In this document: piece by piece, positions 54,295-62,549 of the stretch
How positions within the stretch are numbered: the first letter of the stretch is position 1
Layout of the letters: each line of letters begins with the position of its first letter
Assembly (NCBI RefSeq): GCF_002007205.1
Contig: NZ_LAZS01000005.1
Coordinates: 1,488,001-1,552,000, forward strand
Reading direction: 5' to 3'
Source of the DNA: Ensifer adhaerens
Lineage (GTDB): Bacteria; Pseudomonadota; Alphaproteobacteria; Rhizobiales; Rhizobiaceae
Length of the DNA stretch: 64,000 nucleotides
Made by a program: the position numbers and the translations under genes
Notes under the pieces: generated by a model
Databases searched by the model: none
What the model saw: only the letters and a program-made list of their open reading frames with translations
Told to the model about the DNA's origin: nothing

Positions 54295-55857
54295 ATGAAC
54301 AAGTTTGACCGCCCGGGTTCGTTCGATCCCGAAGCGCTTCGCAAGAAGATTTCGGAAATCCGTGCCCGTGCGCCTGGCGAAATGCCCGGCGAAAAGACGA
54401 GCAAGGATCTCAATCCGCTGGCGCGGCAGATCGCCGAGCAGTTCAGCGCCGATACCTATTCGCCGGCGATGATCATGGGGCTGATGCGCCTGTTCGAGTT
54501 CAGCGCACTCTTTGCGATCGGCTATGCCATCAACGCGCTCTACGTCCAGCCGGGCTTCGATCAACTGCCGCTCTATCTAGCGATCCTCGTCGGCGGATCG
54601 GCGCTTGCGGTCGCCGCCATGCAGATCGCCGACACCTATCAGATCCCGGCACTGCGCGCCTGGCTGCGGTTCATGCCGCGTATCCTCGCTTCCTGGGCAG
54701 TCGCCTTCGGCGGCATCGCCGTCGCGCTGTTCTTTCTGAAATCCGGTCACCAGTATTCGCGTGTCTGGTTCGGCGGCTGGTTCATCGGCGGCGCGATCTT
54801 CCTGATCGCCGAGCGCGCCTTCATCGCCTATTCCATCCGCCATTGGGCCCGCAACGGCACCATGGAGCGGCGTGCCGTCGTCGTCGGCGGCGGCCAGCCG
54901 GCCAAAGACCTCATCCGCACGCTCGAGGACCAGCCCGACAACGACATCCGCATCTGCGGTATTTTCGACGACCGCGACGAGCGCCGCTCGCCCAATGTGA
55001 TCGCTGGCTACCCGAAGCTCGGGACGGTCGACGAACTGGTGGAATTCGCCCGCTTGGCGCGCATCGACATGCTGATCATCTCGCTGCCGCTGACGGCGGA
55101 GAAGCGCATTCTCCAGCTTCTGAAGAAGCTCTGGATCCTGCCGGTCGACATCCGGCTCGCCGCCCACGCCAACAACCTGCGGTTCCGCCCGCGCAGCTAC
55201 TCCCATGTCGGCGATGTCCCCATGCTCGACATCTTCGACAAGCCGATCGCCGATTGGGACTCGGTCGCCAAGCGCGGCTTCGACATCTTCTTCAGCCTGG
55301 TCGCCCTCGTGCTTCTGTGGCCGATCATGCTCGGCGCGGCGATCGCCGTCAAAGCGACGTCCCCGGGCCCGATCATCTTCAAGCAGAAGCGGCACGGCTT
55401 CAACAACGAGACCATCGAGGTCTACAAGTTCCGCTCGATGTATACGCATATGAGCGACCCGACGGCCCGCAACGCCGTGACCAAGCGCGACCCGCGCGTT
55501 ACCCCCGTCGGCCGTTTCATCCGCAAGTCCTCGATCGACGAACTGCCGCAGATCTTCAACGTGCTGAAGGGCGAGCTGTCGCTCGTTGGGCCGCGGCCGC
55601 ACGCCGTGCTCGCCCAGACCCAGAACCGGACCTACTCCGACGTCGTCGAAGGCTATTTCGCCCGCCACCGCGTCAAGCCCGGCGTCACCGGCTGGGCGCA
55701 GATCAACGGCTGGCGCGGCGAGATCGACAATGACGACAAGATCCGCCTGCGCACCGCCTTCGACCTCCACTATATCGAAAACTGGTCGCTGCTCTTCGAC
55801 CTCAAGATCCTGTTCCTGACGCCGTTCCGGCTTCTCAACACCGAGAACGCCTATTGA
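54295..55857 (+). CDS. Undecaprenyl-phosphate hexose-1-phosphate transferase (WcaJ type)
   Basis: 520-residue polytopic enzyme that starts polysaccharide synthesis by moving a hexose-1-phosphate onto undecaprenyl phosphate. It has four N-terminal helices, a central nucleotide-binding-like CoA region (RRAVVVGGGQPAKDLIRTLE), one helix and the C-terminal catalytic domain. That domain has KRGFDIFFSLVALVLLWPIM, KFRSMY, and DELPQIFNVLKGELSLVGPRP. The counterpart in the Agrobacterium UPP locus is UppE. Its stop overlaps the start of the next gene. Confidence 0.92.
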   Translation: MNKFDRPGSFDPEALRKKISEIRARAPGEMPGEKTSKDLNPLARQIAEQFSADTYSPAMIMGLMRLFEFSALFAIGYAINALYVQPGFDQLPLYLAILVGGSALAVAAMQIADTYQIPALRAWLRFMPRILASWAVAFGGIAVALFFLKSGHQYSRVWFGGWFIGGAIFLIAERAFIAYSIRHWARNGTMERRAVVVGGGQPAKDLIRTLEDQPDNDIRICGIFDDRDERRSPNVIAGYPKLGTVDELVEFARLARIDMLIISLPLTAEKRILQLLKKLWILPVDIRLAAHANNLRFRPRSYSHVGDVPMLDIFDKPIADWDSVAKRGFDIFFSLVALVLLWPIMLGAAIAVKATSPGPIIFKQKRHGFNNETIEVYKFRSMYTHMSDPTARNAVTKRDPRVTPVGRFIRKSSIDELPQIFNVLKGELSLVGPRPHAVLAQTQNRTYSDVVEGYFARHRVKPGVTGWAQINGWRGEIDNDDKIRLRTAFDLHYIENWSLLFDLKILFLTPFRLLNTENAY

Positions 55858-57098
55858 GCACCGTCGACACAGGCCGGCTCTTGATCGCTCGTCCCCAGCT
55901 TGCGGCGCTTTCGCTGTTTGCCTCCGGGCTGGTGGCGTTTGCCGTGTTTCTCTCCGGCTTCGTCATCTTCGAGCCGGCGCCCTACGAGCTGTTCCTCGTG
56001 GCGCTTATCGGCCTCTGGGCACTGTTCGGGCTTAAGATATCGCGCAGCGTCGCCCCTCTGCTTACCCTTCTGACGCTGTTCATGGTCGGCGGCATCCTGT
56101 CGCTGACCGTCATGGTCGACCTGACCAAAGGCCCGATGTACATGGCAGTCTCCGGCTTCCTTGCACTGTCGTCGGTCTTCTTTGCCGCCATCATCGAGGA
56201 TCGCCATGAGCGGCTGCGGCTGATCTTCAATGCCTGGACGGCGGCGGCCATCATCACCGCCCTGCTCGGCATCCTCGGCTATTTCGGCGCCGTGCCGGGC
56301 GCGGAAAGCTTCACGCTCTATGGCCGCGCCAAGGGCGCGTTCCAGGATCCGAACGTCTTTGGCCCGTTCCTCTCGGTGCCGGCCATGTACCTCATCCACG
56401 GCATCCTCACGCAGCCCATCCAGAAAGCCCCTCCGAAGATCGCCGCGCTGATGGTGCTGGCGCTTGGCGTCTTTCTTTCGTTCTCCCGCGCAGCCTGGGC
56501 CCTCAACCTCTTCTGTGTCGTCGCCTTCGTCTTCGTCATGCTGCTCAAGGAGCGAAACGGCCTCTTCCGCCTGCGGATTCTGGTGTTGGCTCTCGTCGGC
56601 GGGATCATGATCGTCGGCGCCCTCCTCGTCGCGCTGCAGTCCGAGCAGGTCGCAACACTCTTTTCCAGCCGCTCGCAGCTGGTGCAGGATTATGACGGCG
56701 GCCACCTCGGCCGCTTCGATCGCCATCGCCTCGGCTTCCTGATGTCGATGGAAAAGCCGCTCGGCATCGGCCCGATGGTCTTCAGCACGATCTTCCCGGA
56801 GGATGAGCACAACGTCTGGCTGAAGTCGCTGACGTCCTACGGCTGGCTCGGCTTTGTCAGTTACGTGACGCTGATCGTCTGGACGCTCTCGCTCGGCTTT
56901 CGCTTTCTGCTGCTCAACCGCCCTTGGCAGACCTATCTGATGATTGCCTGGGTCGCCGTCCTCGGCCACGTCGGGGTCGGCAATGTCATCGACACGGACC
57001 ATTGGCGCCACTTCTATCTGCTCATCGGAATCATCTGGGGATGCGCCGCCCTTGAATATCGCCATCGCCGGCAGGCGCGCGCCGGCCGGAGCTCCTGA
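55854..57098 (+). CDS. O-antigen ligase/Wzy-like polymerase
   Basis: 414-residue inner-membrane protein with about eleven helices and one large periplasmic loop (RSQLVQDYDGGHLGRFDRHRLG to GIGPMVFSTIFPEDEHNVWL), typical of Wzy polymerases and WaaL-type ligases (PF04932). It probably joins lipid-linked repeats. The start is TTG at 55854, overlapping the previous stop (TTGA), so translation is coupled. Because it lies between an initiating transferase and a GT4 gene, polymerase is preferred over ligase. Confidence 0.85.
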   Translation: MSTVDTGRLLIARPQLAALSLFASGLVAFAVFLSGFVIFEPAPYELFLVALIGLWALFGLKISRSVAPLLTLLTLFMVGGILSLTVMVDLTKGPMYMAVSGFLALSSVFFAAIIEDRHERLRLIFNAWTAAAIITALLGILGYFGAVPGAESFTLYGRAKGAFQDPNVFGPFLSVPAMYLIHGILTQPIQKAPPKIAALMVLALGVFLSFSRAAWALNLFCVVAFVFVMLLKERNGLFRLRILVLALVGGIMIVGALLVALQSEQVATLFSSRSQLVQDYDGGHLGRFDRHRLGFLMSMEKPLGIGPMVFSTIFPEDEHNVWLKSLTSYGWLGFVSYVTLIVWTLSLGFRFLLLNRPWQTYLMIAWVAVLGHVGVGNVIDTDHWRHFYLLIGIIWGCAALEYRHRRQARAGRSS

Positions 57099-57100
57099 CC

Positions 57101-58294
57101 ATGGAACATGTGGTTCCGCGCCGGTCGCCGGCCCCTCCCCTCAAGCTCCTGCAGGTGCTGGAGCCGAGTGGCGGCGGCTCGGGCCGGCACTTTCTCGATC
57201 TGTGCCGCGGCATGCACAAGCGCGGGCATCACGTCGAGGCCGTCTATTCGCCGGTGCGCGCGGAGGAAGGTTTCGTTCGTGAACTGAAGGCAATCGGCCT
57301 GCCTGCCGTACACGCCGTCAACATGAAGCGCGCACCCGGACCGTCTGACGTCGGCTGCTTTCTCGAACTCCGCCGCATCATGCGGGCCAACAGTTTCGAC
57401 ATCATCCATGGCCACAGTTCCAAGGCCGGTGCGCTGACACGCCTGCGGCTGCCTGGTTCTCATGTTCCGCGGATCTACACGCCCCACGCCTTTCGCACAC
57501 TGGACCCGACGCTCGGCCGTGGTGGACGGTTGATCTACGGCACGATCGAATGGGCGCTGGCCCATTTCTTTACCGATCACCTGATCTGCGTTTCCGACGA
57601 CGAGTTCCACCATGCGCTCTCGCTGCATATGCCCGAGAAGCGCATGTCGGTGATCGTCAACGGCGTGGCACCGCCCTCTTGCGAAATGGCGCAGACGCTG
57701 CGGGCCAGTTTTGGAATCGCGCCGGACGCTTTCGTCTTCGGCTTCGTTGGGCGACTTTCCGCCCAGAAAGCACCGGAACGGCTGATCGCGGCGTTCAGAA
57801 ACGTCGCAGCGTCGGTCAGAAACAGCCATCTCGTGATGGTTGGCAGCGGTGAGCTCGAAGGCAGCCTGCGCAAGGCGATCGCCGAAAGCGGGCTGCAGAA
57901 CCGCATGCACCTGACTTCCGCCTTTACCGGCCCGCAGGCCGTTCCCGCCTTCGACCTCCTGGTGATGCCGAGCCGCTACGAAGCCATGTCCTATGTGATG
58001 CTCGAAGGAGCGGCGGCCGGCAAGGCGATCATTGCCACCGATATCGGTGGCGCGCGCACGGTGATCGAGGACGGGCGGAACGGCTACATCCTGCCCAACA
58101 GCGACGACACGTCCGCACTCGCCAAGACCATGATCCGGGCGGCTGAGCCCGAGACCCTCAAGGTGCTCTCGGCCACGGCCGAAAGCCTGAAGGACCGCTT
58201 TACGCTCGCCGTCATGCTCGATCGCACCGAGGCGCTCTACCGGAAAGCGGCATCGAAGCGGCAGACCGCCGAGCTGATCAAACCAGTCAGGTAA
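57101..58294 (+). CDS. GT4-family glycosyltransferase
   Basis: 397-residue GT-B enzyme, last gene of the polysaccharide operon, two bases after the Wzy-like gene. LLQVLEPSGGGSGRHFLDLCRGMHKRGHHV marks the N-terminal domain, and the donor site is MPSRYEAMSYVMLEGAAAGKAIIATDIGGARTVIED. It is similar in layout to the other GT4 enzyme in this operon but clearly distinct in sequence, so it probably adds another sugar of the repeat. Confidence 0.9.
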   Translation: MEHVVPRRSPAPPLKLLQVLEPSGGGSGRHFLDLCRGMHKRGHHVEAVYSPVRAEEGFVRELKAIGLPAVHAVNMKRAPGPSDVGCFLELRRIMRANSFDIIHGHSSKAGALTRLRLPGSHVPRIYTPHAFRTLDPTLGRGGRLIYGTIEWALAHFFTDHLICVSDDEFHHALSLHMPEKRMSVIVNGVAPPSCEMAQTLRASFGIAPDAFVFGFVGRLSAQKAPERLIAAFRNVAASVRNSHLVMVGSGELEGSLRKAIAESGLQNRMHLTSAFTGPQAVPAFDLLVMPSRYEAMSYVMLEGAAAGKAIIATDIGGARTVIEDGRNGYILPNSDDTSALAKTMIRAAEPETLKVLSATAESLKDRFTLAVMLDRTEALYRKAASKRQTAELIKPVR

Positions 58295-58340
58295 TGCGGA
58301 AGCAGACCGCGCCATCGCCGCGCAGCAAGCGCCGGAGACA

Positions 58341-58370
58341 AAAAAGAGGCCCTGCTGAAGGGCCTCTTTT
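58341..58370. terminator. Terminator at the end of the polysaccharide operon
   Basis: Stem AAAAGAGGCCCT / AGGGCCTCTTTT, 12 bp with a 5-base loop, about 50 bases after the last GT4 gene. It is also suitable for the convergent small gene. Confidence 0.9.
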
Positions 58371-58388
58371 GCTGCTCCGAAAGATCGC

Positions 58389-58682
58389 TTAAGGCGTCGA
58401 TCCCTCCTCATTCACCCCGCCGCCGGTGTCGGGATTCGAACTCGGCGCACCGGTATCACCGTTAGAATTAGGCGTGCCGGTATCGGGGTTGGAGCTCGGA
58501 GTGCCGGTGTCCGGGTTGGAACTTGCTGCGCCGGTATCGCCCGACGAGCCGGTCGGCTGACCCGGCACGAGAACAACGGCATCGTCCGCACGGGCATTGT
58601 CGGACGTCGAAATGACCGGCATCGTCGTCAGGGCCGTCAGACCGAGCAACGACGCGGCAAACAGTTTCGAAAGCGTCTTCAT
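58389..58682 (-). CDS. Small secreted repeat protein
   Basis: 97-residue protein with a Sec signal peptide (MKTLSKLFAASLLGLTALTTMPVIS, cut near residue 32 after NARA). The mature part consists almost wholly of a degenerate ten-residue repeat of the type SSNPDTGTP, present four times, ending in an acidic GGGVNEEGSTP. It is low complexity, hydrophilic, and without cysteine. It resembles surface or periplasmic linker peptides. It is convergent with the polysaccharide operon. The function is unknown. Confidence 0.75.
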   Translation of the reverse strand: MKTLSKLFAASLLGLTALTTMPVISTSDNARADDAVVLVPGQPTGSSGDTGAASSNPDTGTPSSNPDTGTPNSNGDTGAPSSNPDTGGGVNEEGSTP

Positions 58683-58934
58683 TGCATTTCCTCCTTTGGC
58701 AGGCAGACGCCCGCCACAGGCCATTCCATCACTTTCGCGAGGACGGCGATGGCCCCAGCCGCGTGGACCATCGCACCGGAACGAGGCATTTTAGCGATTT
58801 CCGATGAGCGATGTTTTTTCCGCGGCGCAAGCAACGAGGCGTGGACTGCATCAATCTCGAAGCAGGCAGGCGCACGCCGAGGGAAACCAATCAACTGGCT
58901 GTTCGGGATTTTTCCGGGACTCTAATCCGCAGCT

Positions 58935-59798
58935 TCAGCGGCCGAAGAGTCTTCGAACAGAGTTCGCCAATCGACTGATCCTCTTGTGCCAGCGCGACTT
59001 GAGAGGCTTTTTCGCCCAAGGCGTCGCTTGCCGGTACTGCAAATACAGGGGCTGGGCGGGGTGCTGGCAACGAACGGAGTTGGGCTTGTCGTGCGTGAAA
59101 TGAATGATTGCGGGATCATCGGCGTGCGAATGCAAAATCACATTCCAGCGGCGATCGAGGGAAGCAAATTGCCCGACGAGCGCGATGTTCAATGCGTCCT
59201 GATCAAAAAATTTCAGCCTTGCGGCCTGTGAGCGAACGATCTCAAGGCAGCGCTTCGACAGACCCCTGCTCAACCATTCCCGGACATTAATCAGCAGAAC
59301 GCCGGAATTCATAGTTTTCGTTCCGTCCGGAAGCTTCAGACGCGAAGTGTCCCGCTTGGAAACGCCGCCCACTGCAGCCACCGGCATGCCGGCCATTTCC
59401 AGCGTCATCAACGGACGCAGACTGTCGACCACGATCGTATCGGCGTCGAGATAGATTAGCCGCCCCTCCTTGCAGCCAAGGAGGTCCGGCAAGATAAGCC
59501 GGGTATAAATCGACCGGCTCCAGTTGCTGTTGGTCTTCAGCCCGTCAAATTGTCGAAGCGTCTTTTCCGACAACTCGAACAGCGTCAAGCGGAGCTGCCC
59601 GCCGCACATTCTCAGATGCGATTTATCCTTGGAGGTCAATCCATCACAGAAGACGACGACGTTGGCATCATCGACGTCGCCGTTCAGGGCCAGGGTATGC
59701 AACATCACTCCAGCAAACTCGACAAACCTGCGGTCGATGGAAGTGACGACAAAACACTCGCTCAAAGACAAAGTCGGCACGTCAGTTTCTGCAAGCAT
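58935..59798 (-). CDS. GT8-family glycosyltransferase
   Basis: 287-residue GT-A enzyme of the lipopolysaccharide/galactosyltransferase GT8 group. FVVTSIDRRFVEFAGVMLHTL begins the fold, the DxD metal motif is YLDADTIV (about residue 122), and NSGVLLINVREW and FFDQDALN follow. It transfers galactose or glucose from UDP-sugars. The start at 59798 has GGGGGG upstream. It is close to the polysaccharide locus but separate from its operon. The acceptor could be lipopolysaccharide core. Confidence 0.87.
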   Translation of the reverse strand: MLAETDVPTLSLSECFVVTSIDRRFVEFAGVMLHTLALNGDVDDANVVVFCDGLTSKDKSHLRMCGGQLRLTLFELSEKTLRQFDGLKTNSNWSRSIYTRLILPDLLGCKEGRLIYLDADTIVVDSLRPLMTLEMAGMPVAAVGGVSKRDTSRLKLPDGTKTMNSGVLLINVREWLSRGLSKRCLEIVRSQAARLKFFDQDALNIALVGQFASLDRRWNVILHSHADDPAIIHFTHDKPNSVRCQHPAQPLYLQYRQATPWAKKPLKSRWHKRISRLANSVRRLFGR

Positions 59799-59919
59799 GA
59801 AGCCCCCCACTCTCACAAGGCTATCAAGACGATGGCCCGCTACCCGCCCATCCCTCAGGGGAAGGCCGCCAAAACGCTCAGGCGCTAATCGAAAAGATGA
59901 AGGGAGAACGAAATTCCAC

Positions 59920-59954
59920 GGATCCTTGGGGGCAATAGGCTTGGATCCTTGGGG
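59920..59954. repeat. Short direct repeat beside the tRNA fragment
   Basis: GGATCCTTGGGG occurs at 59920-59931 and 59943-59954 with 23-bp spacing, 30 bases before the tRNA-Pro fragment. It could be recombinase arm sites or chance. Confidence 0.5.
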
Positions 59955-59983
59955 CTGTTGGCTTCAAAACCCCAAAAGAAAAA

Positions 59984-60028
59984 TGGTCGGAGCGGCGGGA
60001 TTCGAACCCACGACCCCTTGACCCCCAG
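59984..60028 (-). other. tRNA-Pro (GGG) 3' fragment, probable att site
   Basis: On the minus strand, 45 bases from the anticodon loop (CTGGGGG) through the variable region, the T-arm (GTGGGTTCGAATCCCGC) and acceptor 3' strand CGCTCCG to GACCA. The 5' half of a tRNA is missing: no CGGAGCG acceptor strand or D-arm lies upstream. Such 3' duplications arise when an integrative element recombines in a tRNA gene at the anticodon loop. By the usual layout the element lies on the 5' side of the fragment, that is, at higher coordinates, and the intact tRNA should lie at its far end outside the window. Confidence 0.8.
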
Positions 60029-60100
60029 GAGAGTTGTCTACTCTCTGCAACCGCATGTAGCGCAGGCGTTTGTGCCTCGTCAATAGGCTTACTTCGGGAA

Positions 60101-61108
60101 TTATTTCGGGACTCTGTGTCCCGAGCTTGCATCCGCATCAATGCTAAAAAGCGGAAGCTTGCCGTCGTCTCGCTGCTGAATCCCCTTGAACGAAGGATGC
60201 CGAAGCTTACCATCTTGCGTCCACGCGCGATACTCGACGGTGGCGACGAGTAGCGGCTGCGCGAAGATTGCGCCCTTCCGCTTCAGCGCCACCGGCGGCC
60301 GGCTTGCCGGGATCGCGTCGAGCAGTTCACGAAGCTGCGCCGATTCCTTGTTGCTCCATCCCGTTCCGCACCCGCCGACGTAGACGAGTCCGTCGCCCTT
60401 CCGCGCTGCCAGCAGAAGGCGGCCGATTGCGCCTGGCATCGTCGATGGCTCATAGCCGACGATCACGAAGGTGTCGCGGCGTGCGCATTTGATCTTGAGC
60501 CATTCCGGCCGGCGTCCGGAGTGATAGGGCTTGTCCCGACGCTTCGCGATGATGCCTTCGAGCCCGAGCTCGCAAGCGGCACGGAAGAAATCTTCGCCGT
60601 CTGCATCAACCTCCTGCGACAACCATATTGCGCCAGCGTCCGATACGATCCCCTCAAGCATTCCGCGCCGCTCGCTTTGAAGAAGTCGCCGGAGATCTTG
60701 GCCGTTGAGATACAGAAGATCGAACGCGTAGAAGCTTATCGCGTCTCCGTTGACCGTCGTCGGCTTGCGCCCAAGTGACCTTTGCAACAAACCGAAGTCC
60801 GAACGGCCCTGGTCGTCGAGTACAACAGCCTCCCCGTCAATGATGGCCGACTTGACAGCGAGCTCCCGCGCGCCGGCGACGATCGCCGGAAATTTCTTTG
60901 TCCAGTCATACCCGCCGCGGGTAATGGCGCGGACGTTTCCTCCCTGTATGTAGAGGGCCAAACGATACCCGTCCCACTTCACCTCAAAGGCCCACTCCGG
61001 GCCTTTCGGCGGCTTGTCGACGAGGGTCGCGACACATGGCTCGACCCGCCGCGGCATCGGATCGGCGGGCGGCGCTGGTGGACGTGCTTTCTTCGCTGTT
61101 TTAGCCAT
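60101..61108 (-). CDS. ATP-dependent DNA ligase (LigD ligase-domain type)
   Basis: 335-residue stand-alone DNA ligase with the nucleotidyltransferase motif I FEVKWDGYRLALYI (adenylated lysine at about 45), later IDGEAVV (motif III region), EGIIAKR (motif IV) and PEWLKIKC (motif V). It is followed by an OB domain. It matches the ligase module of LigD but lacks polymerase and phosphoesterase domains. Such copies work with Ku in end joining, but no ku gene is in the window. It is inside the proposed island. Confidence 0.9.
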   Translation of the reverse strand: MAKTAKKARPPAPPADPMPRRVEPCVATLVDKPPKGPEWAFEVKWDGYRLALYIQGGNVRAITRGGYDWTKKFPAIVAGARELAVKSAIIDGEAVVLDDQGRSDFGLLQRSLGRKPTTVNGDAISFYAFDLLYLNGQDLRRLLQSERRGMLEGIVSDAGAIWLSQEVDADGEDFFRAACELGLEGIIAKRRDKPYHSGRRPEWLKIKCARRDTFVIVGYEPSTMPGAIGRLLLAARKGDGLVYVGGCGTGWSNKESAQLRELLDAIPASRPPVALKRKGAIFAQPLLVATVEYRAWTQDGKLRHPSFKGIQQRDDGKLPLFSIDADASSGHRVPK

Positions 61109-61310
61109 CACGCATTAACGCACGAACGCGCAAAACGCTGCAATCGCCAGCCGTAGATTTGAGGCGCTCCGGAACATCTGCCGAACGCGTAGGTTCTGAA
61201 CCGGCCTGTAACCTGCTGGCTGCAGGATTATGGGCGGGCTCTGGCGGTTTAGCTGGGGCTCGATGGCTTATAGCACGCGCGCTCGGATGGCCCTGTCGTG
61301 AATGGCAGGG

Positions 61311-61607
61311 TCATTTCCGGGGACACATCCTTGCCAGGCACCAATCCCAATAGGTCTCGACCATCTCCGTCGCCTCGCGCGCGGTGTCGCAATAGCCCTG
61401 GTTCGGCGTGGGTGGCGATCCTTTAAAGGTCCGGGGGACAGACCCGGCCCAGTTCCAGCGACCAGCCGTCGGGCCGCCGGCCTCTTTCCGGATGCGGCCT
61501 ATGTAACCGATGCCGTCGAAGCCGAGCCAGTCAAAGTCGGTCGGCGGGTCGTTGGCGTCCAGTTCGGTGCGCCGCCACTGGTAGCGGGGCTGGTAGGGCT
61601 CGGTCAT
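61311..61607 (-). CDS. Small conserved hypothetical protein
   Basis: 98-residue soluble protein, tryptophan- and tyrosine-rich, with several motifs of the type FDWLGFDGIGYIGRIRKEAGGPTAGRWNWAGSV. The tail TAREATEMVETYWDWCLARM forms a helix. I recognise the style of small rhizobial proteins with this glycine-aromatic pattern but no named family. GAGA precedes the ATG. It lies upstream of the ligase gene on the same strand with 202 bases between. Confidence 0.7.
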   Translation of the reverse strand: MTEPYQPRYQWRRTELDANDPPTDFDWLGFDGIGYIGRIRKEAGGPTAGRWNWAGSVPRTFKGSPPTPNQGYCDTAREATEMVETYWDWCLARMCPRK

Positions 61608-61650
61608 ATTCTCAGTGTGATAAGACGCGCTAGAAAATCAAGCGGTCCAA

Positions 61651-61675
61651 GGAACCCATTTCGCCGGCGGTGGTT
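61651..61675 (+). promoter_or_regulatory. Candidate RpoE2/EcfG general-stress promoter
   Basis: GGAAC (61651-61655), 16 bases, then GGTT, that is GGAAC-N18-TT, the form known for S. meliloti RpoE2. It lies 116 bases ahead of the 60-residue gene at 61791. Confidence 0.45.
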
Positions 61676-61733
61676 TATGGACCGGGTCTGGTTGCCAATC
61701 CCCTCCGGACCTATGTTTGATACCGGAACCTTG

Positions 61734-61769
61734 TGGCCTCGTCAGTCGCCTTTCGGGGCCATCTTTTTT
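61734..61769 (+). terminator. Hairpin with T run upstream of the 60-residue gene
   Basis: TGGCCTCG / CGGGGCCA stem (8 bp including one T-G pair), 12-base loop, then TCTTTTTT. It lies between the candidate promoter and the coding start, so it may be an attenuator or the end of a short RNA. Confidence 0.55.
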
Positions 61770-61790
61770 CTTTGCGGAAGGAGTGTCGCA

Positions 61791-61973
61791 ATGGCAACCA
61801 AGGACACCAATGCAACGCCTGAGCAGGCGAAGCCGAAAGACATCCATCAACCCGCCGGCCGCGAGAAGCACCGCGACGAGGAGTCGATCGCCCCGCCAAC
61901 CGTTCAGCCTCCTGGCGCCAAGGACACGAGCGAAAAACCCGAGGTGAACCCCGTAACTGGGGTGGCGACGTAG
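61791..61973 (+). CDS. Small hydrophilic protein, probably disordered
   Basis: 60-residue protein, rich in Lys, Glu, Pro and Thr with no hydrophobic core (MATKDTNATPEQAKPKDI to PEVNPVTGVAT). AAGGAG lies seven bases ahead of the ATG, a strong sign that it is translated. Small polar proteins of this kind are common in the general stress regulon of rhizobia, which fits the GGAAC-type promoter upstream. The function is unknown. It is much smaller than the frame in which it lies. Confidence 0.7.
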   Translation: MATKDTNATPEQAKPKDIHQPAGREKHRDEESIAPPTVQPPGAKDTSEKPEVNPVTGVAT

Positions 61974-61997
61974 GAGCGTTTTTTTACGCTGATTCCC

Positions 61998-62022
61998 GGA
62001 ACCCAAACACGACGTGAGCGTT
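61998..62022 (+). promoter_or_regulatory. Candidate RpoE2/EcfG promoter, possible small RNA start
   Basis: GGAAC (61998-62002), 16 bases, CGTT (62019-62022): a full match to the alphaproteobacterial EcfG consensus. About 85-115 bases downstream lies a perfect terminator (62108-62145), so a transcript of roughly 110 bases without an open reading frame is possible. Confidence 0.45.
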
Positions 62023-62107
62023 TTTAGCTTTGTGGAGACCCTGAACCCCCGATCAGGGTGACACCTTCACAATCCCTCCGGAAGTGAAGTCTTCTCGATA
62101 GGCGCTT

Positions 62108-62145
62108 ATGGCCTCGTCAAGCCCCGGACGAGGCCATTCCTTTTC
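62108..62145 (+). terminator. Intrinsic terminator in the island
   Basis: Perfect 11-bp stem ATGGCCTCGTC / GACGAGGCCAT with an 8-base loop, then TCCTTTTC. It ends the 60-residue gene transcript, a possible small RNA, or both. Confidence 0.75.
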
Positions 62146-62239
62146 GGGACCCTTTAGGTTTTCGCGTGAACACTTTTGTCCCTTACGGCCGCGGCGGGTC
62201 TCGTCATAGCCTCCTCCGATCTACAACGGAGGACATGTC

Positions 62240-62422
62240 ATGGAAATCAGACGTCCAGATGTCACCAAAATGACCGATGAAGAACTGCGCACGCTCTGCC
62301 TGGCAGCCGTCGCCATCTGCATCTCCTGGATTGATCGGAACGAGGACCCGCTATGGTCGGAGATTGCCGATGAGGCTTACCGCCGCGGGTGGACGAAGAC
62401 GGATACAGTCGCAATGCATTGA
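62240..62422 (+). CDS. Small hypothetical protein
   Basis: 60-residue protein (MEIRRPDVTKMTDEELRTL to WTKTDTVAMH) with one amphipathic helix region and two cysteines. GGAGGA lies seven bases before the ATG, close to the ideal ribosome binding site, so it is probably translated. No family is recognised. It lies between a terminator and a small membrane protein gene in the proposed island. Confidence 0.65.
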   Translation: MEIRRPDVTKMTDEELRTLCLAAVAICISWIDRNEDPLWSEIADEAYRRGWTKTDTVAMH

Positions 62423-62549
62423 ACTGTCCAGCATGGTCCGCAGGGACGACCAAACCCCCACATATCTTGCGGTGCAAAATTTCGTCTTATTTGCGCAATC
62501 TTGCGAACCTAAAAGGACGCTGATTCGAATAACTTTTGGACGAGGGTTC

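Noticed and set aside
59984-60060. Intact tRNA gene on the minus strand
   Set aside because: Only the 3' part from the anticodon loop is present; the 5' acceptor strand, D-arm and the 5' strand of the anticodon stem are missing, so it is listed as an att-type fragment.
61171-61195. Third GGAAC-N16-GGTT motif on the plus strand
   Set aside because: No plus-strand gene follows at a sensible distance; the downstream coding sequence is on the other strand, so it is probably chance.
61302-61973. 223-residue plus-strand frame containing the 60-residue protein
   Set aside because: Its first two thirds overlap a more convincing minus-strand gene and lack protein character; only the part from the ATG at 61791 has a ribosome binding site.
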